Source: Hymenobacter daecheongensis DSM 21074 (GTDB lineage: Bacteria > Bacteroidota > Bacteroidia > Cytophagales > Hymenobacteraceae). Taken from it: a stretch of 64,000 nucleotides of DNA. Location of the stretch: contig NZ_FQYN01000002.1 of the NCBI RefSeq assembly GCF_900141805.1, positions 124,001-188,000 on the forward strand. The letters run 5' to 3'. Position numbers and translations under genes: made by a program. The notes beneath the pieces were generated by a model. It saw nothing but the letters and a program-made list of their open reading frames with translations. It did no database searches and was not told where the DNA came from. Of the stretch, positions 9,778 to 18,391 are shown piece by piece; within the stretch, counting starts at the first letter, position 1, and each line of letters opens with the position of its first letter.

Positions 9778-9960
9778 CCCACGGATTCGCGCGGATTTTT
9801 CGGAGTTCACGAATTTTGTGGACGATTCCGTTCGGATTATTCAAGCAAAAAGGCCACCCAAGCGGGTGGCCTTTCTTGTTATAGAACTTGCTAGCTACGA
9901 TTCGCGCCGTCCACAAAATCCGTGAAATCCGAAAAATCCGCGCGAATCCGTGGGCTAGAA
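9772..9960. repeat. 53-bp inverted repeat spanning the rnd-aceA junction
   Basis: Arms 9772-9824 and 9908-9960 match at 51 of 53 positions. The left arm contains the rnd stop (9775-9777) and the right arm the aceA stop (9955-9957), both TAG. A separate terminator hairpin sits in the middle. The arms contain the units CACGGATT and CGCGCGGATTTTTCGG. Confidence 0.9.
9849..9874. terminator. Bidirectional terminator between rnd and aceA
   Basis: Perfect 11-bp stem (9849-9859 with 9864-9874) and AAGC loop, with A and T runs on the flanks. It is placed between convergent genes inside a larger inverted repeat. Confidence 0.85.
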
Positions 9961-11235
9961 TTGCGCTTCCTCGGTGCTGCCCACCAGTGCCGAGGTGCTG
10001 GCTTTGCCGGCCGAAACCACGCTCTGCACGGCATCGAAGTAGCCGGTGCCCACGAATGACTGGTGCTTCACGGCCTTGAAACCGTGCTTCTGGAGCCCAA
10101 ACTCGCGCTCCTGCAGCTCAGAGTAGCCGGCCATGCCCCGGTCCCGGTAGGCCAGCGCCAACTCAAACATGCTCGTATTTAGGGCGTGGAAGCCAGCCAG
10201 CGTGATGAACTGGAACTTGAAGCCCAGCGCGGCCAGCTCCTCGCGGAACGTCTCCATCTGCTCCACACTCAGCTTGGAAGCCCAGTTGAACGACGGCGAG
10301 CAGTTGTAGGCCAGCAGCTTGCCAGGAAACTGCGCATGGATGGCTTCGGCGAACTGCCGGGCCTGGCCCAGGTCGGGGTGCGAGGTTTCCATCCAGAGTA
10401 GGTCGGCGTAGGGCGCGTAGGCCAGGCCGCGGGCAATGCACGACTCGACACCGGGCCGCACGCGGTAGAATCCTTCGCTGGTGCGGCCTTCTTCGGCCAG
10501 CACGAAGGGCTGGTCACGCTCATCTACATCACTGGTAATCAGGTCGGCGGCATCGGCATCGGTGCGGGCCACTACCAGCGTGGGCACGTTCAGCACGTCG
10601 GCGGCCAGGCGGGCGGCCACCAGCTTGTTGATGGCTTCCTGGGTGGGCACCAGCACTTTGCCGCCCAGATGCCCGCACTTCTTGGCCGAAGAAAGCTGAT
10701 CCTCGAAATGCACCCCGGCCGCCCCGGCCTCAATCATCATCTTCATCAGCTCAAAGGCATTCAGATTGCCCCCGAACCCTGCCTCGGCATCGGCCACGAT
10801 GGGCACCATAAAGTGCACGTCGCCGTCGCCGCTCAGGTTCTGGATCTGGTCGGCGCGCAGCAGGGCGTTGTTGATGCGCTTCACCACGCTCGGCACGCTG
10901 TCCACGGGGTATAGGCTCTGGTCGGGGTACATCTGGCCGGCACCGTTGGCATCGGCGGCCACCTGCCAGCCGCTGAGGTAAATAGCATTCAGCCCGGCCT
11001 GCACTTCCTGCACTGCCTGGTTGCCGGTAAGCGCCCCCAGCCCCGCCACGTACTCCTCCGAGTGCAGCAAATTCCACAAACGCTCCGCGCCTTGTCGGGC
11101 CAGGGAATACTCGATATGGAGGCTGTTCTGCAGCTTCACCACGTCCTCGGCCGCGTAGGGGCGCTCAATTCCTTTCCAGCGGGCATTGGTGGCCCAGTCG
11201 TGCTTAATGGCGGCAATCCGTTCGTGCTTTTTCAT
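9955..11235 (-). CDS. aceA: Isocitrate lyase
   Basis: Cleaves isocitrate to glyoxylate and succinate, the first step of the glyoxylate shunt, needed for growth on acetate or fatty acids. The catalytic motif KKCGHLGGK is present with Cys187, and the Mg-binding region ([13 protein letters not shown]) precedes it. Length 426 matches the bacterial enzyme (about 430). aceB lies upstream on the same strand, but a 425-bp spacer full of hairpins separates them, so aceA may have its own promoter; none was identified. The start ATG at 11235 gives the expected N-terminus. Confidence 0.96.
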   Translation of the reverse strand: MKKHERIAAIKHDWATNARWKGIERPYAAEDVVKLQNSLHIEYSLARQGAERLWNLLHSEEYVAGLGALTGNQAVQEVQAGLNAIYLSGWQVAADANGAGQMYPDQSLYPVDSVPSVVKRINNALLRADQIQNLSGDGDVHFMVPIVADAEAGFGGNLNAFELMKMMIEAGAAGVHFEDQLSSAKKCGHLGGKVLVPTQEAINKLVAARLAADVLNVPTLVVARTDADAADLITSDVDERDQPFVLAEEGRTSEGFYRVRPGVESCIARGLAYAPYADLLWMETSHPDLGQARQFAEAIHAQFPGKLLAYNCSPSFNWASKLSVEQMETFREELAALGFKFQFITLAGFHALNTSMFELALAYRDRGMAGYSELQEREFGLQKHGFKAVKHQSFVGTGYFDAVQSVVSAGKASTSALVGSTEEAQF

Positions 11236-11343
11236 GATGCTTGTTGTTTGGGAGTTGAAAATTGGAATTGGAAAGGCAAAGCGCCGCCCGGCCGGCTTGC
11301 AAAGCGGCTTTTTTTGAGAGATTTAGAAGGAAATTGGTCCACC

Positions 11344-11650
11344 GGTTCCCCTACTTTTTTCAAGGAGGGGTGCCCGAAGGGCAGGGTGGTTCGTCGTTGT
11401 TTGGTTGAACGAACAGCAGCAGAACGAGTAACCAGAATGACCAACCAGAACGTCATTCCGAGCGAAGCCGAGGAATCTCGCGTGCTGTCATCTGATTAGT
11501 ATCCTAACGAAGCGGGCGAGATTCCTCGGCTTCGCTCGGAATGACGTTCTGCTGGCTTGTCGTTCAATCAAACAACATCAGCACGCGGGTCAACCACCCC
11601 AGCGGCGGCTGTGCCGCCGCGTCCCCTCCTCATCTGAGGAGGGGAGTTCG
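11344..11650. repeat. Split GC-rich repeat element enclosing another repeat (aceB-aceA spacer)
   Basis: The outer element has a hairpin at 11348-11370 (CCCCTACTT...AAGGAGGGG), a small hairpin at 11372-11382, and GGGTGGTT (11384-11391) that can pair with AACCACCC (11592-11599). It closes with hairpins at 11602-11620 and 11623-11644 (CCCCTCCT/AGGAGGGG). It resembles the intact element at 58043-58175. Its central part is occupied by the 11447-11550 inverted repeat. No gene was found in the 425-bp spacer. Confidence 0.7.
11447..11550. repeat. REP-like palindrome, GTCATTCCGAGC variant
   Basis: Perfect 35-bp arms (11447-11481 and 11516-11550) around a 34-nt loop. The core CGTCATTCCGAGCGAAGC is related to the elements at 14986, 21935, 23655, 27567, 59578 and 61533. 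Confidence 0.9.
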
Positions 11651-11660
11651 TTCTGACCAG

Positions 11661-13292
11661 CTACTCCAGCTCGGCGTAGGCCGGTACGGTCAGAAATTCG
11701 ATGAACTTCTCGCTAATCACCATGCGGTCGAAGAGGCGGGCGGCGCGGAGGTACTGGCCGCTGGTGTAGCGCTCCTCGCCTACCAGCGCCTTTATTTTCT
11801 CCAACTGGCCGGGCACTAGGGAGCGGTACAGCTCCAGCGTCACGTCGCGGCCGTCGTGCAGCTTGGTGCCGGGCGTGTGCACCCACTGCCACACCTGCGC
11901 CCGGCTGATTTCGGCGGTGGCTGCGTCTTCCATCAGGTTATAAATCGGCACGCAGCCATTGCCGCCCAGCCACGATTCGAGGTACTGAATGGCCACGTCG
12001 ATATTGAGCTTGAGGCCTTCCTCGGTGATGTGGCCCGCCGGCGCCCGCACCAGCTCTTCGGCCGTCACCTGCACGTCTTCGCGCTTGTTGTCGATCTGGT
12101 TGGGCTGGGGCATCAGCTCATTGAACACTTCCAGTGCCACTGGCACCAAACCCGGATGCGCCACCCAGGTGCCGTCGTGGCCGTTTTTGGCTTCGCGGAG
12201 CTTGTCCTGGCGCACTTTGTCCAGGGCCTGCTCGTTGGCCTCGGGGTTATTTTTGATCGGAATCTGGGCGGCCATGCCCCCGATGGCGTGCACGCCGCGC
12301 CGGTGGCAGGTCTGAACGACGAGCTGCGAGTAGGCGGCCATGAAGGGCACCGTCATGGTCACCTGGGCGCGGTCGGGCAGGGTGAATTCGGGCTTCAAAC
12401 CCAGGCGCTTGATGTAGGAGAAAATATAGTCCCAGCGGCCACAGTTGAGGCCGGCGCTGTGCTCGCGCAGCTCATACAGAATCTCGTTCAGCTCGAAGGC
12501 AGCCGGCAGCGTCTCAATCAGAACCGTGGCTTTGATGGTGCATTTGGGCATTTTCAACGACCACTGAGCCAGCCCGAACACGTCGTTCCAGAGGCGGGCT
12601 TCGAGGTGACTTTCCAGCTTGGGCAGGTAGAAATACGGCGCGCTGCCCCGGCTGCACAGCTCGTGCACGTTGTGAAAATAGTAGAGACCAAAGTCGAACA
12701 AGGAAGCGCTGATCGGCTCCCCATCCACCAGAACGTGCTTTTCGAGCAAATGCCAACCGCGGGGCCGCACCATCAGCGTAGCCGTTTCGGCATTCAGCTT
12801 ATACTCTTTGGTGGGCGTGCTGAGCGAGATGGTGCGGCGCACGGCATCGCGCAGATTGCGCTGGCCTTCAATCACGTTGGCCCAGGTCGGCGAGTTGGAG
12901 TCCTCCAGGTCGGCCATGAACACCTTCGCCCCGGAGTTCAGGGCGTTGATAATCATCTTGCGCTCCACGGGGCCGGTAATTTCCACGCGCCGGTCGAGCA
13001 GGTCGGCGGGCAGCGGGGCCACGGTCCAGGGCTTCTCCCGAATCATACGGGTTTCGGGCAGGAAGTCGGGCAGCTTGCCGGCCTCAAACTCCTTCTGGCG
13101 GGCCTCGCGGCGCAGCAGTAACTCGCGGCGGGTGTGGTCGAAGCGGCGGTGCAGCTCGGCCACAAAAGCCAAGGCCGAGGGCGTGAGGATTTCGGCGAAT
13201 TCGGGAGAATACGCGCCGATAACCTTCACCCGTTCGGGCGTCAGGTACGTGGGCGGCGAAACGAGGGTCTCAGGCTCAGCGAAAGGTGACAT
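11661..13292 (-). CDS. aceB: Malate synthase A
   Basis: Condenses glyoxylate with acetyl-CoA to malate, the second glyoxylate-shunt step. The family signature is visible as [16 protein letters not shown], with the substrate loop RPRGWH and the [11 protein letters not shown] segment. Its 543 residues match malate synthase A (about 533) and not the longer G type. A -7 box on the minus strand at 13333-13340 predicts a start near 13328. A 16-bp palindrome covers the -33 region, which suggests repression by the divergent ScfR-like regulator. Confidence 0.96.
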   Translation of the reverse strand: MSPFAEPETLVSPPTYLTPERVKVIGAYSPEFAEILTPSALAFVAELHRRFDHTRRELLLRREARQKEFEAGKLPDFLPETRMIREKPWTVAPLPADLLDRRVEITGPVERKMIINALNSGAKVFMADLEDSNSPTWANVIEGQRNLRDAVRRTISLSTPTKEYKLNAETATLMVRPRGWHLLEKHVLVDGEPISASLFDFGLYYFHNVHELCSRGSAPYFYLPKLESHLEARLWNDVFGLAQWSLKMPKCTIKATVLIETLPAAFELNEILYELREHSAGLNCGRWDYIFSYIKRLGLKPEFTLPDRAQVTMTVPFMAAYSQLVVQTCHRRGVHAIGGMAAQIPIKNNPEANEQALDKVRQDKLREAKNGHDGTWVAHPGLVPVALEVFNELMPQPNQIDNKREDVQVTAEELVRAPAGHITEEGLKLNIDVAIQYLESWLGGNGCVPIYNLMEDAATAEISRAQVWQWVHTPGTKLHDGRDVTLELYRSLVPGQLEKIKALVGEERYTSGQYLRAARLFDRMVISEKFIEFLTVPAYAELE

Positions 13293-13332
13293 AAGGCAGG
13301 GTTTTTAGGTGGCCGGTTGGGAAGCTGATGAC

Positions 13333-13340
13333 CAAACATA
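13333..13340 (-). promoter_or_regulatory. Predicted -7 box of aceB
   Basis: On the minus strand this reads TATGTTTG, an exact TAnnTTTG match, 41 bp from the aceB ATG. The matching -33 position falls at the edge of the 13362-13377 palindrome. Confidence 0.6.
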
Positions 13341-13361
13341 CTGAAGCGAATTTTATCATCC

Positions 13362-13377
13362 TAGCGAATATTCGCTA
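13362..13377. promoter_or_regulatory. Palindromic operator between aceB and its divergent regulator
   Basis: TAGCGAATATTCGCTA is a perfect 16-bp palindrome. An additional half-site, AGCGAATT, is at 13345-13352. It overlaps the -33 region of the aceB promoter and abuts that of the regulator, which is where a repressor of both would bind. Binding by the ScfR-like protein is inference. Confidence 0.65.
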
Positions 13378-13402
13378 AAATTTAAAAACACTCGAATCTG
13401 AG

Positions 13403-13410
13403 TAGATTTG
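13403..13410 (+). promoter_or_regulatory. Predicted -7 box of the ScfR-like regulator
   Basis: TAGATTTG matches TAnnTTTG exactly. Predicted start is near 13416, about 70 nt before the chosen ATG at 13488. Confidence 0.55.
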
Positions 13411-13487
13411 CGGAGTTTATTTATTGTCTCATGCAGCCCAGGCCAGCCCAATTCGGGCCGACATCAGGGTTCCGACGATCTTCCAGT

Positions 13488-14975
13488 ATGCTGAGTCATG
13501 GCCAGGTGGTGCGCTTAATTTTTGGGTTGAAGCTGCGCGAGCTGCGGCAGGAGCGCGGCTTTACCCCCGCCGAGCTGGCCCGCGCCTGCGACGTGTCGGT
13601 GTCGTATCTCAATGAGATTGAGAAGGGCAAAAAATATCCGAAGGCCGATAAGATCCTGAGCCTGAGCAAAGTACTGGGTGTCACGTACGACCAGCTTACT
13701 TCGCTCACGCTCAGCCGCAAGCTGGAGCCCATATCGGAACTGCTGCAATCGGACCTACTGAAGGAGTTTCCGCTGGAGATGTTCGGGCTGGACCCCATCC
13801 GCATCGTGGAGCTGATTTCGGACGCGCCGGCCAAGATGAATGCTTTCATCAGCACGCTGTTTGAAATTGCCCGCAACTACGAGATGCGCCAGGAGCACTT
13901 TTTTCTGGCCGCGCTCCGCTCCTACCAGGAGATGCACGACAACTATTTTGAGGAGCTGGAGCAGGATGTGCGCGTATTCGTCAGCCACGAAAACCTGACT
14001 GTGGGGGCTCCCTTCGACACCACCCAGCTCGAAACGGTGCTCACCCAGAAATACGGCTACACCATCGACCGCACCGTGCTGGCCGATTACGCCACGCTGG
14101 GCCGGCTGCGGTCGGTGTTTCAGCCCAAAACGCGCCGGCTGCTGCTGCGCCCCGGCCTCACGGGCACCCAGGAAGCCTTCGTGCTGGGCCGCGAAATTGC
14201 CTTCAACTACCTCCACCTCAAGGAGCGGCCCTACGTGAATGCCAGCTTCCCGGTGCGCAGCTTCGATGAGGTGCTCAACAATTTCAAGGCCTCCTACTTC
14301 GCCGGGGCTTTGCTGATGGAAGAAGACAGCCTGGTGCGCGACTTTCAGCGGCTGTTCAGCAGCAAAAAGTGGGAACCCGCCGCCCTGCTGGAGCTGATGG
14401 CCAAGTATGATGTGTCGCCGGAGATGTTCATGCAGCGCATCACCAACCTGCTGCCCCGCCATTTTGGGCTGCAAAGCCTGTTTTTCCTGCGCTTCGACCA
14501 AGCCAACGCCGACACGGCTTACGTGTTGAGCAAGGAGCTGCACCTCTCGCGCCTGCACAACCCGCACGGCAATGAGCTGCACGAGCACTATTGCCGCCGC
14601 TGGATTTCGCTGCGCCTGATTGCCGAGCTGCGCGAAAACCCTACTCCAGAGGCCGCCACCACGGTTATTGGGGCGCAGCGCTCCCGCTACTTCGGCACCG
14701 ACGACGAGTATCTGTGTCTCACGCTGGCCCGCGCCGCCTCGGCCACCGAGCCCGCCGTGAGCGTGACCGTGGGCCTGCTCTGCGACGAGAACCTGCGGCA
14801 AAAAGTGCGTTTTCTGGAAGACCCGGCCATTCCGCTGAAAATAGTGAACGAAACCTGCGAGCGGTGCCCCATCCCCGACTGCGAGGTGCGGGCCGCCGCG
14901 CCGCTGGAAATAGAGCGCCAGCAGCGCACCAAAGACCAGGAAGCCGCCATTGCCGCGCTGGTGAATGGGGGCTAG
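13488..14975 (+). CDS. ScfR/RamB-type XRE regulator with ImmA/IrrE-like domain
   Basis: A 495-residue transcription regulator. An XRE helix-turn-helix fills residues 12-67 (RLIFGLKLRELRQERGFTPA, then VSYLNEIEKGKKYPKADKI). An ImmA/IrrE-like (Peptidase_M78) region follows, and a C-terminal DUF2083-like part carries a Cys cluster (CERCPIPDC). The protease-like region reads GREIAFNYLHL where an active enzyme has HExxH, so it is probably a ligand sensor. Relatives such as RamB and PrpR control aceA/aceB or propionate genes in response to acyl-CoA. Its divergent position to aceB and the palindrome between them support control of the glyoxylate shunt (inference). An upstream ATG at 13431 would add 19 unrelated residues. 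Confidence 0.85.
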   Translation: MLSHGQVVRLIFGLKLRELRQERGFTPAELARACDVSVSYLNEIEKGKKYPKADKILSLSKVLGVTYDQLTSLTLSRKLEPISELLQSDLLKEFPLEMFGLDPIRIVELISDAPAKMNAFISTLFEIARNYEMRQEHFFLAALRSYQEMHDNYFEELEQDVRVFVSHENLTVGAPFDTTQLETVLTQKYGYTIDRTVLADYATLGRLRSVFQPKTRRLLLRPGLTGTQEAFVLGREIAFNYLHLKERPYVNASFPVRSFDEVLNNFKASYFAGALLMEEDSLVRDFQRLFSSKKWEPAALLELMAKYDVSPEMFMQRITNLLPRHFGLQSLFFLRFDQANADTAYVLSKELHLSRLHNPHGNELHEHYCRRWISLRLIAELRENPTPEAATTVIGAQRSRYFGTDDEYLCLTLARAASATEPAVSVTVGLLCDENLRQKVRFLEDPAIPLKIVNETCERCPIPDCEVRAAAPLEIERQQRTKDQEAAIAALVNGG

Positions 14976-14985
14976 CAGTTAAATT

Positions 14986-15083
14986 GAACGTCATGCTGAG
15001 CTTGTCGAAGCATCTCGCCCGCTTCGCCTAACGATTGGCAACCAAGCGGGCGAGATGCTTCGACTTCGCTCAGCATGACGTTC
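14986..15083. repeat. REP-like palindrome, GTCATGCTGAGC variant
   Basis: Arms 14986-15024 and 15044-15083 pair imperfectly; the left reads GAGCTTGTCGAAG where the right complement reads GAGCGAAGTCGAAG. It fills the gap between the regulator and the methyltransferase. Confidence 0.88.
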
Positions 15084-15109
15084 TGGGCTTTTACTTCACC
15101 GTCTTGTCC

Positions 15110-15892
15110 ATGCCTACGCCCATCCGCACCGCCAAAGAGCAGTTTGACCGCCAGGCCGCTCACTACAACGCCCAGTGGAACGCCTGGACCGAAGCCTCGC
15201 TGCACTGGCTGCTGACCCACGCCGCCTGCCAGCCTACGGATGAAGTGCTGGACGTGGCCACCGGCACCGGTTTCACGGCGCTGGCCTTCGCGCCGTACGT
15301 GCAGTCAGTGGTGGGGCTGGATGTTTCGGAAGGAATGCTGGCCCAGGCCCGGCGAAAGCAGGCTGAATTGGGGCTTGCCAATGTGCGCTGGCAGGAAGGC
15401 GCGGCCGAGGCGCTACCCTTTCCTGACGGCGCGTTTTCGCTGGTCACCTGCCGCATTGCGCCCCACCACTTCGATTCGGTGCCGCGGTTTCTGGCCGAGG
15501 TGGCGCGGGTGCTGCGCCCCGGTGGCCGGCTGCTGCTTGCCGACACCACCGTGCCCGACGACGACCCGGCCACGGCCGCCTGGCAAAACCGCGTAGAAGC
15601 CTTGCGCGACCCCTCACACCGGCGCAATCTGCCCCCGCGCGAATGGCGGCAGCAACTGGAAGCAGCGGGCCTGCGCGTGGCGGAAATGGCCGCGCCGGGT
15701 GGTGAAGTGCCGATGCGTTTGGGCGAGTGGCTGGAAAAAGCGGGTTGCCAGCCGGAGCAAGCCGCTGAAGTGCGCACGGCTTTTGCGGCGGCCTCGCCCA
15801 CCGCAAAAGCCGCTTTCCAAATTCAGCCGCTGGCCGACGATGATTTCACCTTCGTGTGGCAGCGGCTGGTAGTCAAAGCCACCAAAGCCTAA
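15110..15892 (+). CDS. Class I SAM-dependent methyltransferase (UbiE-like)
   Basis: A 260-residue methyltransferase. Motif I is VLDVATGTGFTAL, followed by the acidic end of strand 2 (VVGLDVSEGML) and motif III (VLRPGGRLLLADT), as in the Methyltransf_11/UbiE group. The substrate is not evident; no quinone or lipid biosynthesis gene is adjacent. An upstream in-frame ATG at 15035 would translate part of the REP-like palindrome, so the ATG at 15110 is chosen. MltG starts 12 bp after the stop, so the two may be co-transcribed. Confidence 0.85.
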   Translation: MPTPIRTAKEQFDRQAAHYNAQWNAWTEASLHWLLTHAACQPTDEVLDVATGTGFTALAFAPYVQSVVGLDVSEGMLAQARRKQAELGLANVRWQEGAAEALPFPDGAFSLVTCRIAPHHFDSVPRFLAEVARVLRPGGRLLLADTTVPDDDPATAAWQNRVEALRDPSHRRNLPPREWRQQLEAAGLRVAEMAAPGGEVPMRLGEWLEKAGCQPEQAAEVRTAFAAASPTAKAAFQIQPLADDDFTFVWQRLVVKATKA

Positions 15893-15904
15893 CCCGTATT
15901 CGTT

Positions 15905-16987
15905 TTGCCCAAGTCCGCGTCTTCTCCTGGTTCTTCCTCCCGCCACCGGCTATGGCGCCGTGTGACTGGCATACTGCTATTGCTGGCCCTGCTATTGGGC
16001 GGCGCGGCGCTGTATGCCGCGTGGCGTGTGCTTTGGAAGCCCAACGTGGCAGTTTCAGCGTTCGGGCCGGCCTACCTGTATATCCGCACGGGCGCGCCGT
16101 ATCAGGCCGTGCTCGATTCGCTGGAGCGGCACGAGCTGCTGCTGGAGCCTGAAACCTTCCGCTGGCTGGCCGCGCGGCGTGGCTACCCGGCCCGTGTGCG
16201 GCCGGGGCGCTACCTGCTCACGCCGGAGCTGGGCAACGCCGCGCTGCTGGAAAGGCTGACCCAGGGACTTCAGGATACGGTGCATTTTGAGTTGAACGCC
16301 TTCAAATACAAGCCCCAGCTGGTGCGCCAGGTTAGCGGCCAGCTCGAAGCTGATTCGGGCACGCTGCGGCGGCTTTTGAATGATAATACTTTCCTGCGTC
16401 GCACCTACCAGCTCGATACCACCACCATCCTCACCCTGTTTTTGCCCGGCCCTTACCGGCTGCACTGGAACACCTCGGCCCGGCAGTTTCTGGATTCGGC
16501 GGCGGCCACGCACGGGCGCTTCTGGAATGCGCAGCGCCGGCAGCGGGCCGATTCGCTGGGCCTCTCGCCGGTGCAGGTGCACGTGCTGGCCAGCATCGTG
16601 CAGCGCGAAACGGCTAAGCCCGAGGATAAGCCGCTCATTGCGGGCGTGTACCTCAACCGCCTGCGCCACAACATGCGCCTGCAGGCCGACCCCACGCTGC
16701 TCTGGGCCATCGGCAACTTCGGGGTGCGGCGGGTGCTGAACCGCGACAAGCTCACCGATTCGCCCTACAACACTTACAAGCACAAGGGTTTGCCGCCCGG
16801 CCCCATCACCTCGGCCAACCGCCAGAGCCTGAACGCCGTGCTCAAGCCCGCCGCGCACAAGTTCTACTTCTTCTGCGCCCGCCCCGACCTGAGCGGCTAC
16901 TCCGATTTTGCCGAAACCTACGCCGCCCACAAGCGCAACGCCCGCCGCTACCAGCACACCCTCGACAGCCTGAAAATTCGGCGCTAG
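15905..16987 (+). CDS. mltG: Endolytic murein transglycosylase MltG
   Basis: Inner-membrane lytic transglycosylase that cuts nascent peptidoglycan strands and limits their length. One membrane helix (about 21-40) is followed by a periplasmic LysM-like region and the YceG domain. Glu235 in ASIVQRET is the catalytic residue, and the motifs GVYLNRLRHNMRLQADPT and YNTYKHKGLPPGPI are as in the family. Length 360 is normal. No ATG is available in frame before the helix; the start is TTG at 15905, giving the plausible N-terminus MPKSASSPGS. Confidence 0.93.
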   Translation: MPKSASSPGSSSRHRLWRRVTGILLLLALLLGGAALYAAWRVLWKPNVAVSAFGPAYLYIRTGAPYQAVLDSLERHELLLEPETFRWLAARRGYPARVRPGRYLLTPELGNAALLERLTQGLQDTVHFELNAFKYKPQLVRQVSGQLEADSGTLRRLLNDNTFLRRTYQLDTTTILTLFLPGPYRLHWNTSARQFLDSAAATHGRFWNAQRRQRADSLGLSPVQVHVLASIVQRETAKPEDKPLIAGVYLNRLRHNMRLQADPTLLWAIGNFGVRRVLNRDKLTDSPYNTYKHKGLPPGPITSANRQSLNAVLKPAAHKFYFFCARPDLSGYSDFAETYAAHKRNARRYQHTLDSLKIRR

Positions 16988-17107
16988 CGGCGCTGAGCGG
17001 GGCGGGCAGTGGCCGGAGCGGGGCTGCCCAGCACGGCCAGCGGCAGGCCGTCAGTATCAATCTGATAAATCCGCGAGACCGGTGGTTCGGAGTTGGCGGC
17101 AGGTTTG

Positions 17108-17115
17108 TACTTTTG
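17108..17115 (+). promoter_or_regulatory. Predicted -7 box for the FadL-like operon
   Basis: TACTTTTG, an exact TAnnTTTG match, 28 bp before the ATG at 17144. It also argues against an in-frame start further upstream at 17093. Confidence 0.6.
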
Positions 17116-17143
17116 TTTTCCTATTGTCCGAAAACCCGCCTGC

Positions 17144-18379
17144 ATGACGCTTCGCTACCTTTCTCTTGGATTGCTCCTTGTTTCATTTTCCGCCGGAGCC
17201 GGCGGCTTTCAGGCGGGGCCGCAGAGTGCGCGCACGCTGGGTATGGGCGGGGCCAGCGTGGCCTACATCCGCGACCTGGCTAGCATCTACTACAACCCCG
17301 GGGCGCTGGCCCAAATGGATTCCTCGACCCGCATCAGCTTAGGCGGACTGGCCAACGTGCGCCGCACATCCTTCCTGGGCACCGACTCGCGCCACCTGGC
17401 CGATACTGAGTTTCAGCCCCTGCCCGGCGGCTATTTCTACGCCGCCAAGCCGCTCACCGACAAGATTTCGGTGGGCCTGAGCGTGAACACGCCCTTCGGT
17501 TACGACACGCGCTGGCCCGATAGCTGGGAAGGCCGCAACGTGGTGCAGCAGGCCCGGATGAATACGCTTTTCGTGCAGCCCACAGCCGCTTACAAAATCA
17601 ACGAGAACTTCAGTGTGGGCGCGGGCCTGGTGTACGCCGTGGGCCGGATGAGCCAGCAGTTTGCCCTCAGCCAGTACGACGACCGCAACGTGACGGTGCG
17701 GTACGCGGGCAGCGGCAGCGGCTTCGGCTTCAATGCCGGCCTCTACGGCAAAACGGCTGAGACGCTGTCGTTCGGCATCAGCTACCGCTCGCCGGTGACG
17801 CTGAACGTGAAAAACGGCGAAACCACCGCTGCCAACATTCCGGCCGCCGATGCCGGGCGCTACCCGACCAGTGCCCGTCTGCGCACCGAGGTGAACCTGC
17901 CCGGCGCACTGTCGGTGGGCATGGCCAATCAGGTTTCCAAAAAGCTGCTCATCGCCTTCGACTTCACGCTCACCGCCTGGAGCCGCTTCGACTCGCTCTC
18001 CTACAGCATCGGCGAGGCTCCGGCCATGGCCACCCAGACCGTGGGCCGGCGCTACGAAGATGCCATGGCTTTCCGCGTGGGCGGCGAATATGCCCACTCT
18101 CGCCTGCTCACGTTGCGGGCCGGCGTGAGCTACGATGAAACGCCCATCCGCGACGAGTTCATCACGCCCGAGCTGCCCGACGGCAATAAGCTGGGGGGCT
18201 CGCTGGGCCTGAGCGCCCACCTGAGCGAGTCGCTTTCGGTGGATGCGGCCTACCAGTTTGAGGCGGCCGCGTTGCGCACCAGCCGCGTGGTGCAGGCCAA
18301 CGAGGATGTCAGCAACGTGGGCGGCACCTACCGCACCCACGTGCATACGGTGTCGCTGGGCCTGTCTTATTCGTTTTAA
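17144..18379 (+). CDS. FadL/OmpP1/TodX-family outer-membrane channel
   Basis: Outer-membrane beta-barrel for uptake of hydrophobic compounds such as long-chain fatty acids. It has a signal peptide (MTLRYLSLGLLLVSFSAGA) and the family's N-terminal plug signature (RTLGMGGASVAYIRDLASIYYNPGAL). Repeated aromatic beta strands follow, ending in SLGLSYSF with a terminal Phe. Length 411 fits FadL. The following gene starts 12 bp after the stop and is the lipoprotein often paired with this family in Bacteroidota. Given the glyoxylate genes nearby, a role in fatty-acid use is reasonable but is inference. Confidence 0.9.
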   Translation: MTLRYLSLGLLLVSFSAGAGGFQAGPQSARTLGMGGASVAYIRDLASIYYNPGALAQMDSSTRISLGGLANVRRTSFLGTDSRHLADTEFQPLPGGYFYAAKPLTDKISVGLSVNTPFGYDTRWPDSWEGRNVVQQARMNTLFVQPTAAYKINENFSVGAGLVYAVGRMSQQFALSQYDDRNVTVRYAGSGSGFGFNAGLYGKTAETLSFGISYRSPVTLNVKNGETTAANIPAADAGRYPTSARLRTEVNLPGALSVGMANQVSKKLLIAFDFTLTAWSRFDSLSYSIGEAPAMATQTVGRRYEDAMAFRVGGEYAHSRLLTLRAGVSYDETPIRDEFITPELPDGNKLGGSLGLSAHLSESLSVDAAYQFEAAALRTSRVVQANEDVSNVGGTYRTHVHTVSLGLSYSF

Positions 18380-18391
18380 TCTTCTGAAGCC

